64,000 nt of DNA from Fasciolopsis buskii. Its lineage: Eukaryota > Platyhelminthes > Trematoda > Plagiorchiida > Fasciolidae. Shown here piece by piece: positions 47,601 through 61,003 of this stretch. The notes beneath the pieces were generated by a model. It made no database searches. It had not been told where the DNA came from and saw nothing but the letters and a program-made list of their open reading frames with translations. Every line of letters starts with the position of its first letter. The stretch's first letter is position 1. The stretch covers positions 99,165-163,164 of the forward strand of contig LUCM01007486.1 in NCBI GenBank assembly GCA_008360955.1. The letters are read 5' to 3'. The translations under genes and the position numbers were made by a program.

Positions 47601-50600
47601 GGCGAGGAACTCTTTGTCATGCTTGTTCTTCTTCTAACTTCCCACAATAAATCAAATAAACGAAAAGGCTACTTATAACATGTATAGATTGTTGGAATAT
47701 GCAGAGATGTTCATGGCATTTCCTAGAGCAAAAGTAAACTGCATTTGTAAATAATGCCGAAGATTCAGCTTGTACGTATATGCTTAAATGTCTCCAACAC
47801 TTTTACGATAAAGTCACGAAATAAAACAATTTTTACTGATGCAGAGCAGGATTGTGGCAAGCTTCGCTGGTTGTTTAATCCCTTCTATATTAATGACTGG
47901 AAATAGCTCAATGTTCACTTGGATATCTAATGATTGAGTTGTCTGATATCATTTACTTGTTCTGATCCCAGCCTCGCAATTTTCCGTCAGAGTTAGCTCG
48001 GAATATGTCCAGGCATTTGGTCTATAAGATGTTATTTTGGTCAACAAACACAGACTCTGAGTTGTTTTTAGCGAACTTCACTAATTAGATAAGAGATGAG
48101 AGTTAGATAAGAGCGAAAGCATTGTCGTATCCACAGCATGGAAATATGTTTCGATCGATAAACATTGTTGAGGTCACCTGCATAGGAGATAGAAACAACC
48201 ATTGCACTCAGTTGTTCTTTGATCATAAGGTCATCAGTTTTGAACGGAAGACAAAGTGTGCTTTTTGAACCAATGGATCTATTAAATTCGTATTCATCTT
48301 TATCTTAGTTGTGAGTCTCATTTGCTCTGCGAAGCTGAAATTTTTTGTTTGAACGAATCGAATGGGGTAGCAAAATGAGGTAGCAAAAGCAAATTAAGGA
48401 TGTGGAAGCATAACCGGATTTCCGTTGAAACACCGAAATCCCACATTTTACTGCGATCGCGAAATGAAAGCAGTCGTAGACGTTTCTATTCAAAACATTG
48501 GGCCTTATATGTTCTAAAATGATGCATTTGTTAGCTAGTCAATCGCTTCGTTAATTATTAGTGGATTTCGAATTGTCAGCCTGAGGTGGACACTATATCA
48601 AGCCAACTGTCATGAACTGCATCATCTCAGTGTCTTTCTTGACAAATGTGCATTCCGTCACTCCCCAAAATACATAGCATAGTGATTGAGCTATACTCCG
48701 CTCCCGGTTGAATTGGCTCGTAACCATGCCAACTAAAGCAGCAAATGGCTGGTATGCGTCAGAAACAACGAAGCCATATCTTTTCTGACCTGAGTGAATC
48801 TGGTACGAATGTTTAGGGGCTGTTCATAGCATGTCGCGGTAAACAAAATATTATAAACAGAGTTCAGTCATGAACTGGCCACAGGTAACATCAGTGTGCG
48901 AACATTTGGGCTCAACCTGACGCTTGTGCCATATCGGTCCGCATTCTGCAATTCGTATCATCGCATATGCAAAACTCCGTAAGGGTAGCATGCTTTAGAG
49001 GCCTGTCCGTAACAGCCAAGGTTGAACTAGTGATTATAAAGATAATGACAACGAAAGTGTCATGGCGACGAATTCGCATGCAAACATGGTTTTTCAGATT
49101 TCGTGGCATAATAAATTTGAAAATGGAAGGATAATTTATACCGTCAAATAATGACTGAAATGCAGAAGGACAAATTCGCAAAAATATTTAAGAGAATGAC
49201 AATCATTTAACCTCGCGTACAGCATTTCGAGCGCTGAGGGGAGAGCATTTTCAATCTGGCCTGGTACTGGCACGTATTTATCATCTCGGATTTGTATGGA
49301 TCGCAGAATCCCATAGCGCAGGTGACATTTGTTCTTTTGGAGCAGATTTTACGAATTTCGACTAATTAAAGAGGAACAAGAGCGAATTTTGGAACATTTT
49401 ATCATCCTACTGGAAACTTCGTTTGGATCTACAGTGCAATGCCACTTCAATCATAAATTGTTAATGAAATAACTAAAGCGTGATTATAATCATGCCACTA
49501 TATACCTGAGTAATAAGGTGTAATACCAAAAAGTGCCAATTTGCATACTTTAGAAATTCGAGGGTTAGAATGAACTACCTTGATTTGGACAAGCAGTCAA
49601 CAATACTGAATTCCCAGGTAAAATTATCACCAATGATGCACCTATTTGTTGATGGGGTATGCAATTTTTTCTAACCTTGCAGTGAGACAGGTCGTTGAAG
49701 AAACGTGAGTGCTGCAGATTGAAACTGGATTTCAAAATCATGACAGCTACTGGGAGGGCATAACCGTGCTTGGCTAATCACAGTTCAATTTCAACGGCAC
49801 TACGGTTGCGGACAGATTGAGGCAGTACAATGTAACCTCATTTCATCAACTGCTTTTTGCAAACAGTTTTTTCTACGATCAGGGAGCGAAAATCAAGTCA
49901 AAAAAGTATCCGTAGATGGAACAGGATGATGAAAAGCACAAAGAAAGAAATTGGAAATTTTTCGAAATCCAGGTCGGAATAAAACTGAGATGGGAGCACT
50001 AGAAGTGTACAGTTGATTTTTCTGTGTTTGCAAATTGCAGAACTAATATTAAAATTGCGAATAAATCACAATAACTGTAGTCGGTTTTCGTAATGCATTA
50101 TCTACTGAAGCAGGGATATTTTAGCTACGATATATCGATTTATGGCATTGACAGGCCTGCTCACAATATTTGGGATTATATTATCTTCTTTGACATCCTA
50201 CGCACACTTCCTTCCATCATGAGCTGTGGTTATGCGGTCCACACCGTGGGTTCGTGGCACCGGACGTTTGCTGCATTCGGCATATTAGAGATTGGTAGCC
50301 AGTACGGTGCTATTAGCTGAGCGGGTGGAACAGTTTAATGATTTAATGATGTAACCGCAAATAGAACATTGTTCACTGAATGAAGTTCACAACTTCACCT
50401 GAGATGGCCTCAGAATAGGCAGTGGAAATGAAAATTCACGAGTTCAGTCGTTTTCTAGGTAGAGCCTGTGAACGTACTATGGCGACATTGCCGCTAAGAG
50501 ATCTTGTATTTTCATGCGTTTTTGGTTATACAGTAAACATCATTTCAGTTTTAGTCAGGATGATACTACACAATATTATCCAGTGAACATGAGATATATT

Positions 50601-51699
50601 TCAATCAGATGCTTCTGTGATAACTGTGTCCACAGATGAACAATCATATTTTTAGCTTACATCCTCGACTGGGACTAACCATTACGTGTATTCACGACCG
50701 TACAAATGTGTTCTGCATTGGACAAAAGCAATATGGTCCGACGAAAAACGTTACTGGCTTAAATGATTAGGTGCACATTTTTTGGTTGCGAAGGTGATGT
50801 CGGATGGTTGCAAAAACACTTGTGACGACTTTTGGACACAGCTGGTAGTTTCCCTCCAGCCGGCAGAATAAATTAATGAGTTAAATTTTACGTTTTTTGC
50901 ACTATTTAACACATTGACGGTTAACCACAGTCCGATGTATGATGTCAGTTAATTTAAGTAGATGCAACACGCAGAAAGACAAATCTTCGAATCAGGAGAA
51001 AAAGAAATAGAAAGTGAAATAGAGCACAAGGCAATTTTAAGAGAATCTTCTGAAACAACAAAAGATACGACAATCTCTTATACATTGATAGTTGTATCGC
51101 CAGTGTATTTTGCAACTTTGATATGCGAGTACCGAAACCCTCAGTTGACAATGCATCCAGAGTGATTTGTGATTTTTTGACCGTTATGACTGAAAAGGTA
51201 GCAAGAAGCATTAGGTGTGCCAAACAATTTGAGAAGCAAAGACTAACCAGATATACTTTGTTGAATGGAAGTATGTAAAAGAAAGAGTACAGAAACAACT
51301 TCACCGTTCAACCGGTTTGTTTTTATCGATCTGTCTCCTTAATAATTAAACGATATTACGCACTAGTGCAGAAGAACAGGCCAAGAACAAATATGCTCTT
51401 TCTAAAATGGATGCTGTTGGCCGGGGGAAATTTGTATTTACGACATTCGGGTCCATGGCTCAAAAACCTGAAGGATACATGGGTACAGTTCTTTTATTAA
51501 CCAAAATATACTTTGAGCGATGTATAAACCGTCCTTGGCATTATCGGAGACATAACTGCCAAATCACATTCCCGAAAATCATATCTTTTGCACACTTGTC
51601 AGTAAAGCGGTTACTTTAAGAAGCATTTCGGTAGAAAGTACACCCTTATACTGCCTAAACGACTCGGTTCTGCGATCTATGTTAAACTTCGTTTAAAAC
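44619..51699. other. Long stretch without recognised gene
   Basis: AT-rich DNA with short frames only. A 38-nt segment at 45909-45946 sits between a good acceptor (TTTATTACAG) and a donor (GGTATGT) and could be a very small exon, but it is too short to support. No transposon motif was found. Confidence 0.45.
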
Positions 51700-51891
51700 G
51701 TCACGATACTTCAAATATGAAAAGCGATCATTAACTAAATTTACTTGTTAATACTTCAACTCAATTAAATCTCGGTACATATTAGTAGTAGCAGATTGAA
51801 TGCTTTTCATGAAATAATTCGCCATGTGATATCATCGCTCAACTCACCGTGAAGAAACCATGAAAGCACTGTACAGTTGTTTCATCCTTGT

Positions 51892-51944
51892 AAGGAATAG
51901 CTAAGGCGTTCGACTCAGAATCGTTCGTTCCGGGTTCGCCTACC
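51892..51944 (+). promoter_or_regulatory. tRNA-like A/B box region (possible pol III promoter), copy B
   Basis: AAGGAATAGCTAAGG is the A box counterpart and GGGTTCGCCTACC at 51932-51944 the B box counterpart of copy A. Both have drifted from consensus. If transcription starts just upstream of the A box, the RNA would exclude most of the left foldback arm and leave the ribozyme free to fold. Confidence 0.45.
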
Positions 51945-51958
51945 AGTTCGGGGGCGGT

Positions 51959-52013
51959 GGATGTGCACTGCTGATGACTCCTAACAAGGATGAAACAGCT
52001 GTACAGTGCTTCC
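51959..52013 (+). ncRNA. Type I hammerhead ribozyme (SMalpha-like), copy B
   Basis: The stem I 5' strand GCACTG (51965-51970) pairs perfectly with CAGTGC (52004-52009). The core CTGATGA is at 51971-51977. Stem II is TCC (51979-51981) with GGA (51988-51990) around a TAACAA loop, and GAA lies at 51992-51994. The self-complementary stem III ACAGCTGT is at 51995-52002, and the A at 52003 is the cleavage-site base (GTA). An outer GGA (51959-51961) pairs with TCC (52011-52013) across an internal loop. All invariant core bases are present. The only flaw is a C-T mismatch where a G-C usually closes stem II. The family cleaves its own RNA at this site. Confidence 0.87.
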
Positions 52014-52086
52014 ATGGTTTCTTAATGGTCATTTGAACGATGATATCACATGGTGAATTTTTTTCATGAATTAAATCTATTTACTC

Positions 52087-52593
52087 AGATTATAGGTATT
52101 TTGCATCTTACTACGGTACAAATTTAATTAATCAGAGACCCACTCTGACTAACGTAACTGCCACATGCATTCTGTTGTCATATCACGGAATTATTTAAAC
52201 CTCGTTTGGGCTTCGTCACTTTAGTTCATTTTGATTGATGAATTTCACTTATTACAAGTGCAAAATACATAAACCCTGGCCACTTGTGTGCTTTCATAGC
52301 TAATCTCATAGCTTTTCGTTGCCATTGTGCATCCATATTTCTCAAAATTTAATGGGTTACTATGATATGCTAACCTCTCTCTTGGATCTACCAGGATTAG
52401 TCAAGAAAATTAAATACATGATTCCGAAGTCTTGGATTGTGTTGTGAGCATCGTGTTGCGTATCGGAATGAAGAGACGACTTCCTTGTATTCCCACTATC
52501 AGTTTTAGTCGTTTACACTTATCAAAATCCGTCCAGCAGTATTCTTTTCAGTTGTTCGCACGCTTCTTCACGGCTCATTTAGGCAAAAATTAA
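52087..52593. other. Stretch without recognised gene
   Basis: Between the hammerhead element and the minisatellite I see nothing recognisable. Confidence 0.5.
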
Positions 52594-52709
52594 GAGTTCA
52601 CTTCAACGGTGAGTCCGCTTTAACGGTGAGTTTGCTTTGACGATGAGTTTACTTTAACGGTGAGTTCGGTTTTACGGTGAGTGGCTTTTAACGGTGATTC
52701 CACTTTGAG
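52594..52709. repeat. 18-bp minisatellite, about six units
   Basis: Units of the form TTTAACGGTGAGTTNGCT repeat about six times with point differences. Most units keep the core ACGGTGAGT, which is also a strong 5' splice-site sequence on the plus strand. Confidence 0.85.
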
Positions 52710-55700
52710 AATTATCTGATTATCCAAGCGTTTTTCATCGGTCAGGGAAAATAGGTCAAGTGGATAAGCTTGAGTCGCAGCCATTATCACAAAATTGGTA
52801 AGGTGCATCAGTAAAAAATTCTTTTCACACATTCCAAGAAATAATGCACAGCTGCAATTAGTATATCATGCTTACGGTCACCATAATTCGTGGCCAGATG
52901 AGCCGGTTGCTTAGGGGAAAGACTTAAGTGGAAACTTCAACGGCGGATCGTAGCTGTTTTGTTTGCTACAGGCAACCTTCCAAAATGGGCTGTTCAAGGA
53001 ACACACTGAGCTGGACTAAACGAAAATCTAGTTAATTGTTAGGAGATATGAGGTAAAATTAGGGTCACCTTATGACAATCGGTTTTCTTGGCACCTGTGA
53101 CTGACCCTCTGCAGATCGGTTTTTCATGGATGAAAGCGACTTCCCGGTGGCAAGTCGGTGGTCCTACGATCAAATGCGTATTTAGCAAACGTTGAACGAA
53201 GAACGTCACAGACAACTTTCAAATCAGTGATTTCCCTTCTGAAATTTCATGTCATTCAAAGCGGGTGAAAAACGAAAAATAGTCGACCACTGAAAGACAG
53301 TTTACTTTTGAAATGAATTAGTCTTGTTTTTCCGTATCGCAGCAATTTCATTGCAATTAATTAGTCAAAATTGTAAATTAGTAAATCACAATAATGAAAC
53401 CACCAGCTTTCGGCTTTGTTCTAACTTAGAAATCAGTATGTTTCAAACCTTGTTGCTCCCTAATTTTCTGGACAGTGCGAACTTTGCTTCCGAAAGCAAG
53501 CAAAAAACTGAAGTAATACTTTCTTTCTCAATTTTACAGTCTAGCGAGACGGGTACGCGCTTAGCTGGTTGGATTTTATCTTTCCAACATGAAGACAAGA
53601 TGGTCAACCTTCAAACGGAAAGAAAATGACAATGGAATTGGAAAACTGAATAAAAACAGTGGTTGTTTCAAGCTGTTTATTGATAGTGACATTCACCTAG
53701 GGATCCCAAAATTGTAGCAACTTTGTGGATATTGTTTCTTCTAGTACACACTCGTGAAAAGACTTTGTTGGTTAGCCAGTTGGCTTCTGTGAACCTAAGA
53801 TCGTTGTTAGAAAACCTGGTTTTTGGTGGGTTTAAGCGTAGTCGCACGGCGAAATTGTAGGTTCAGAACGGTACTTGACTCGTAACACCGTTGCGTTGCG
53901 TTGTCATTAGTTTATGGTCAAAGTTATTTCCATTCGATACTTATTTTTTCCATAAACAAGAGGAACTGCAGCTACATATTGAATTTAGTTGAAGGACACT
54001 TAAAGATTTTTTAATTTCCGCGACGGAGCTATTTGTCATTTCAAACAGTTCACATTCAGGCTATATCAAATTATACTTAATCAATCATTCAGTGACCACT
54101 TTCACTGCAAAGTATCGATCCTGAGAAAGTACAGGGATTGACAAGTACGGGTTGAGGCAAACACATTTAGGCACAATGTAAGGAAGAACACTACGTGGTT
54201 GCGCAATAGCAAGAGTAACCACAATCATTTTTAAAATCAAACGCCTTTTGGGATAAACTTGATAGAACTGGCCTAAACAGGTACGTGGCTAGGTAGGAAA
54301 TGTCTGAGATGTGGTATCCAGTTGTTTGATGATGGAGCGAAACGGATCTAGAAACTGCAGATGATCCAGATGTAAAATTGCCTCGGTTATTTTGCAGGGG
54401 ATGAATTAAGTATCTGCATATCACGACGTTAGCTACACTGCAGACGAATTCACACAGAGGAGGCAGTTAGGTGGACATCTTCACGGCATTTTAATGTGAG
54501 GGCCACTTAATGGAATATCTCGTGAACGGGGTAAGCAAAACAAGAAAAGAAGTAAGTGCATAAGAAAAAGTTGGGAGGCCTGAGCAAAGGAATCATTCAA
54601 AATTACACTAGGATTAAGATTAGCAAAATGTTATCCTCTGAGATCTTTCTACAGCACTCTTGTCAATATGACTGGAAAACAAAAAAAGAAATGAAAAAAT
54701 AAACGGAACCGCTTCTCATTTCATGTTGCTGCTAGAATGTAATTATCGGTGTGGAATGCTTCACAGTATATCACTAAGTTACTGGTTACAGGTAATCGAC
54801 TCATTGATGGAGTTTTGATGCTAGGGTCTTTCTTAAATCAGGAACAAAAAAATGAAAAGGTTAAATTTTGTTATTTTTATACTTATTCAGCCGAAGACAA
54901 AATTAGAAAATATTCACAGGCATCTGGGACATTTAGTGAATAAAGACAAATTCGAGGCATGCTGACCCGGAACAACCGCACGGGCCGATGAAGAAATACT
55001 GACAGTTTGGTAAAACTGAGTGATCAATACTACGCGTTTAGATCTAAGGTGGAGAAAGAACATCCGATCGACGAATACCAAAACTTGTAAAGAGCTATCC
55101 ACTTACAGTCGTACCGATTTTGGCATTATTTTTGTTCTGATAAACAGTCTATTCACCCACGAAATATAGGTACACCTTAGAAAAGGTATTCTCCTTTGAG
55201 GAGAACTGAGTTGTAGTCATGATGTACACTTGTAAATGGACTGACACAATCTAGGCACTCTAATGAATCCGGTATGGATCGCCAGTGTTTGTACAGAAAC
55301 TGGTACTCATTTGACTATTCAGCAGTAGCTTGAATATGAATCAAGAGAGCGCGTTCAGTAAGTTTAACTGCTAAGTAGAATAACGAGGCTTCTGAAATTT
55401 GTTTTTGACTAAGAACTGAGAGCAGTCTTTTGTACTAGGTTACTGAAGAAGAGTGAAATATGATATCTGTAACTGGTCTGTTCATAGTGGGTCTTGGTCT
55501 TGATTACTGCCGGTGGTATTGTGTTTTTATGCGTCAAATCATTCTTCAATCTGATTTTCCAGGCTGCGCTTTCCTTGTACCACAAAAGTGTTTGACTCCA
55601 GGCCATTTGCGTTTGATAATCCTTAAGTGCAGATGCCATCGACAGTGGTTAGTATGAGGTCCCGTAATCTCAGTCTTCAGCAATCAGTGGTTCTAACGAA

Positions 55701-58669
55701 CATTCTGCACGTTTCCTTTTGCTTTGATCCAACATCCCTCTTTCCAACTAACCGTTTCAGTTAAAAGGTAATGACTATTTCAAACCTTGGCTGAGCTATT
55801 CTAAAGGAACTGCAAATATTACCATTATGTCAATTAATTCTTTTTGAAGTCTTTTTAAGCTGATTTTATCGGATGCGAGTAGATGTTTAACTTTTTCTAC
55901 TGTCATGCGTTAAAGGTGCACTGTGTTGGAATCACATAAAATTATATCTAGGCCTGGTACGTCATACATGAAGGATCACCGATGTTAAGGAGTGCATTTA
56001 CTGAGACAGGAAAAAGGTTTCAGATTGTACGTTGGACAGGCAGCTTAATTAGGAGTTTTCACATGTCGCGGGATGACAAACGTTGAGAAACTAAAAAATG
56101 GGATGTTAAATTTTGCGATAAGATTCAGACCACCGATTATTTTAGTTCAATTAGACAAAGGATTTAATGAAAGAAACGCTTAATTGGGTTTTAGGTATTT
56201 TTAAGGGGCAATGAGAACAAAAGAAAATCACGAGTGATGTGAAGTGTATAAATAAAAGTGGAAATCAATAGCAAACCCGGTTCATTTGATCTGGGATTGA
56301 TAGGAATTGTCACATAAATGCCTATTTCCGTCGGACATTTTCAAGGTTTTGAGAGGGGCGTACAAAACCTTCATCTTGCAAGGAAGTAATTCTTGCATCG
56401 AAATTTAGTCACTTTTCAGTGATATTTATTATGACAGCGTATAAACAGCAACATTCGATCTAGTAATTTGTTGCACCGGAAAAGCACATTATTGAACCTG
56501 GTGTTAAAAAAAGCCGAGGCCAGCCATGTCAGGCGAGTTCTTTCTTTTTCTTTTTTTCAAAGCAAATAAGAATCAAGCAATTAGATCACAGAGAAAGATT
56601 GTTGAGCGATTGAGCTGTTGACCAAATGTGAGTTCACAGCTGTTTGGAGTTTTGGTTTCGTATTTTCTCTGATTTTTCATCTACAATAAATTTCCTTATT
56701 GTTAGACTTTCCATAAACTTTTTCGAAAATATCAAATACGCTATAAGAACAAGCGATAAGTTTTACGCAAAATACTTGGTTGATAACGTGACACTTAAAT
56801 TTTGAAGCTATTTGGCATAAACATTTCGTCTGAACTTCACTGGGCATCGAAATGTGATATTCAGTAAGTAGGAGACCTGCTAAGTACAACAGTGATGAAT
56901 GTTACTTTTTCGATAAGCTATTTGTTTGAGCTTGGAATGTGTAGTTGCTTTGCTGAATTGCAATAAAAGCAAAATTCTGAAAGTCAATTTTCCTTTGCAC
57001 AATATATAATGTATTCAGCCTTTAGTAAAACATAGGACGGTACGACTGAATTTAGATTACCCAGTAATATATTGTACGCCTCACTTTCGTTAACTAAGAA
57101 TGAAGAATAATTGTAACATATCAACTGTGCTGATGATTTTCCGGGTCTAAAATTATAGACAAAGGTTTGATACCTATTCGAATTAATTGGCACCTGACCC
57201 GAAAGAAGATTTTACAGATGTTCTGTCATTGCATTACACGGACCTACGACTCCGCAACAATCATGCCTAAAGTGTACAGAGCCCCTTTTTCAAGTTGCTC
57301 AACTGAGGACGTTTTTGTTCTTGGTGATTTTATTGCTGTTACCGTGTTGTGGTTGGTTAGTCAATTTTCCGCGATCCGCATGCACACACAAGCTTTTCCA
57401 GTCTATACCGCGCACCAGCTGTAGGGGAATACACACACTCAAATTCATACAAATGCGCTAGCCTGTTTAAATGCGAGTTATTTATACTTCTTAATTTCAT
57501 CGCATAACTTGCATCATACAAAAACATTTTCGTTGGCACGTTTGCTCAATCAGCCGCTGTCACGAGCTTATTCCTCTACTTGCTCAACTGCATTTTTATC
57601 TGTCATCCGGGATACGTTGTATGTTGACTACCGTTATGCAAACAGTCGCACCGAAAAAAAACAAATTTCATTATTCCTTCTATTAGAGACGGATCAGTGC
57701 TTTGTTATTTTCGGAGAACTACCCTGGTTTTCTTCATTGTTCAAATAGCTACAACCCGAAATGCTGCAGTCTGGCCCCAGATAACAGCAAAAGAAAAGTA
57801 GTGGGGCGACGAGGTTGATGGAAATAAAATTCATGCAAAGTTTTAAATTGGATAATCCTATTCATTTGATTAGAAAACAATTTAAAAAATCAAGTTGGCA
57901 GGGTTTTCACACTTTCGCAATACATTCAATTGATATGAATTTTGTTCAGGTGAATCAGGCTGATAAAACACCAATGATAACTTTAAATAAAAAAATTGAC
58001 ACCTTATTGTCTGGAATTTGACGTGTCCACAAAATCGTGCAACAACCAATTTTCGTGAGATATTGTTCACGATAGTGACATCATACGGTGGTCAGCCATT
58101 CAGACCACATCATCACGTTTTAGACAACGTCCAGCTTCACGTATCATTCTCCGGGTACCAAGCCATTCGTGAAAGACTCCGATTGTCTTCTGACCCACGG
58201 CATTTTTCTGGCCGCAGCTTTCATTGCCCGTGAATAGACGCACCGATTTTTAGTGATGCGGACACAAAAGCCAACATCCGGCAGTGTGTCATATTGGTTT
58301 GTAGTAAGTCGCAGTTTAATCAACTTATCCTTCTATATCAATTGCAATTTTTTCAGGGTTCGACAATTAAATTCCATGGTTTTGATTCATTTATTGATTT
58401 AATTATCTAAGAACATTCAATACGATTTACGGATATTATTGCTGTTAACGTATGCAAAGCATACTTCCAAGTAAAAGTGTGCTTAGTGAGTTTATGTAGT
58501 TCCTGCCGCTTAATGCTGGATGTGTCAGACTAGAAAACATTAGAATGTTACATGTGGCACTTTACAAACAAGAATCGCTTAATTCTCAAATACTTCCTCG
58601 CGAAACTCTTACTTCCGACTCACCGATGAAACCCGTTGAAGCTGAGTGCGGCCTTGTCATATTAGTCCG
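52710..58669. other. Long stretch without recognised gene
   Basis: AT-rich DNA with only short open frames, none with a motif. Frames on both strands at 55409-55657 and 57167-57748 are slightly longer than average but have no matching splice signals. No transposon domain is recognised. Confidence 0.45.
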
Positions 58670-58836
58670 GCGGTGACCAAGTGGATAAGGTCGTGGCGTT
58701 TGGACGCGAAATTCGCAGGTTCGAATCCTTCCACCGCAGTTCAACTTCCTCACGTGGTAGCCCTCTGTTGGCCGGGGCCCCCTTCCCGAAAATCGATGTA
58801 ACCTGTTATTTAATTGATAGAAGTAAAAGATAGAAG
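58670..58836 (+). repeat. tRNA-derived SINE, copy 1
   Basis: The 5' part (58670-58737) is tRNA-like: GCGGTGA at the start pairs with CCACCGC at 58731-58737 in six of seven positions, TGACCAAGTGGATAAGG is a D-arm/A box, and AGGTTCGAATCCT at about 58717-58729 is a perfect B box. The body has TAGCCCTCTGTTGGCC and the tail a run of GAAGTAAAAGATAGAAGA. A second, more diverged copy lies at 61004-61176 in the same direction, which shows that tRNA-like head, body and tail form one unit. The head most resembles an Arg- or Ser-type tRNA. SINEs are transcribed by pol III and mobilised by LINE enzymes. Confidence 0.82.
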
Positions 58837-61003
58837 ACAGAAAACATCACTGCGGATTCTCGCTCATGAGGCTTGGAGTGTGGAGCAAACCGGAGACGCA
58901 TAACTGTCAGAGGAACGAAAAGGCCTCCAGTCTATTCGGGAAGTCTCATAACGATTTGATGAACTTTGAGTTTCAAGAAATGGCACTCATTAGCAACTAT
59001 AGTCGATGTGCCATGAAACTCTTTGCGTCGCAAGGTCTACTTTTGGCGATGGCGTGGGATAAGCTGGACAGAGGTTACTCCCAAGGTTCCTGTGGTATGT
59101 TTGGGTTCCGATGTGCGTGATGAACCACCCATCTTGAAAAGTACCGATGATCAACCTGAGGAATCCTCTCAGAACAGTTTACTAACCAAACAAATATTTT
59201 AAACAACTGGACGAATTTCATCTCAAGAAGAAATACAATATTGTCAGAAATATGCGGAACATTTTGACTTCCGAATTCACTTATGTTACCTTAAATTTGC
59301 TTTCATTTTAGGTACTTTGAAGTGGAATCAATCCAGTGGGTATTTTTATTCCAGCCTTTTGGCAAAAGATAATTAACATGCAGTTTTTCCTCGAGTTTGT
59401 CCGATTTCCCTGATTGTCTCGAATTGCAGTGGCAAGTGCCCATTTTGGCCAGCTAAGCCGTTGGGATTTGGCTGGCGCAGTAACGGGCACGAACAGCAAC
59501 GTATTTTTTGTCTGCATTGTCCCAGTAAACAGAGGGTCGAAAAATATCCATGCACGTACCCATCTGTACTTATCCAATTCTGAATAAAACAATTCCAACA
59601 GCATGTTGTCTATGTGGTGCTAAAACTTTCATGGACAACTGTAATGATTGTCTCGCAGTTGAACTGAATCCAGACATAATCATCGATTTATTGATTGCTA
59701 CTCACTTGTTGTAACCACGAAACTAGCTTCATTTCACGAAGGAACAACTGAAAGAATTCAACAAATCAGGCGAATATCCCCGGATGAATTGCGATTTCCA
59801 AAATGGTAAGTACAAATGCAAAGAAAATGAGGCAATTTTCAGAAGAAACGTTGAGCCATTTTGCAGCAGAACAGTGTTCGACTTGCAAAATTAACCCAAA
59901 ACAGGTTATTGATTTTTAAATGCACTTACAAACTATGGAGTAGAAAACAAAATATTCAACCAACGTAATAGAAATGCCTTCAAATTGACATCAGAAAGCA
60001 ATTTACTTGCCGAGGTACACTGTTGGCCAAGCCCCCACATTGTTCCACGTACTATCTCATTTCCTATTAAATTAATTCAGATCCCTCTTATTACTTCCTA
60101 CTAACTGCCACTGTCAAGTGGCTAGTAAATTACGTCAAACGCTTACTGTGAAGCTTTTGGTTGGTGAAAACATCTATTACACAGCAATGCTAAGTGATGT
60201 GAATGGCCCGCCCTAAATGGGTCATTTGATCAAAGTGTACCAGAATGGTAGTTTGTAACATGCCGAATCACGTAAGAAATCTGGTACGGCACAACTCATG
60301 TTTCTGTAACATTAATACGTTTTCTCTTGCTCCCAGTTATGAGCTAACTCTAGGATGCTTAGCTAAGAAGGTCCCGAAAACTCCAGCTCAAACTGGTAGC
60401 AGACCAAGTAGTTGTTTTGTGCCAATCACTGCAACTGCAATGCAATAACTGTCAATTTGCCAAACGGTAACGTTCTTGCTGGACCCAGTATAAACAAAAG
60501 TATGTGTTCTGACATCCTACTGTAGGAAGTATTCGGGTTCATTAAAAAGCAACACACAGTATGAAGACTGCAAGCTTTTGTTTAAATTGGTTCGATGAAT
60601 TGATTATCAGGCTAACTTTTAAGCAGACGTTTTAAAACATTCACAGTTTTCGAAATAGAGGTATGGCCACAGCTATCCAGGAAGCACCGATTCCGTGCTA
60701 ACTGGGTGATCAAATCCGCAATCTGAATGGATTTACCCGTTTAAAGTCGACCACATTCTCCTAGGAGTTTGGTGGGTTTGTCTAGGATAGTTTGCAAAAG
60801 TAGTACACCAGCTTGACATCCCATGAATTAAATTTATAATGCAAAAATATTTTTAATTTTCAGGTGTGGTTAAAAACCTAATTTCCTAAAGCAAGAAACT
60901 CATCTATTTCACTCGTAACCAGGATAGCATTATACATTAAGCTGTTAATTTTGCATCGATTGTTTTTCATAAATTAAGGCGTTTTCAATCTTTTCATCAA
61001 TTT
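58837..61003. other. Stretch between the two SINE copies
   Basis: No named family. Open frames at 58866-59120 (plus) and 59308-59604 (minus) have no motif. An exon-like segment at 59727-59805 is listed separately. Confidence 0.45.
59727..59805 (+). CDS. Candidate internal exon (about 26 codons), product unknown
   Basis: The frame reading SFHEGTTERIQQIRRISPDE then LRFPKW runs into GTAAGT, a consensus donor, at 59806. An AG at 59725-59726 could be the acceptor, with a weak pyrimidine tract. The frame stays open upstream to about 59660. The peptide is rich in charged residues and looks protein-like, but I do not recognise it, and chance is possible. Confidence 0.2.

Larger units (their letters stand above)
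51808..52068. repeat. Imperfect foldback of about 90-bp arms, copy B
   Basis: The left arm 51808-51898 is nearly the reverse complement of the right arm 51977-52068. The 5' arm includes the antisense of the ribozyme's GAAAC box, stem III and the 3' strand of stem I, so in a full-length transcript the long hairpin competes with the hammerhead fold. Confidence 0.85.
51700..52086 (+). repeat. Hammerhead-bearing SINE-like foldback element, copy B
   Basis: This is the second copy of the element at 11899-12283, in the same orientation and about 40 kb away. It has the same parts: a left segment (51700-51807), left arm (51808-51898), tRNA-like loop (51899-51976) and right arm (51977-52068). Copy B keeps the uninterrupted form of ribozyme stem I and looks closer to the ancestral sequence there. 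The agreement between copies starts and stops abruptly at both ends, which marks these as two insertions of one unit and not parts of a larger duplication. Confidence 0.85.

Noticed and set aside
50230..50340. tRNA-like B box GGGTTCGTGGCACC
   Set aside because: There is no A box at suitable spacing and no tail or second copy.
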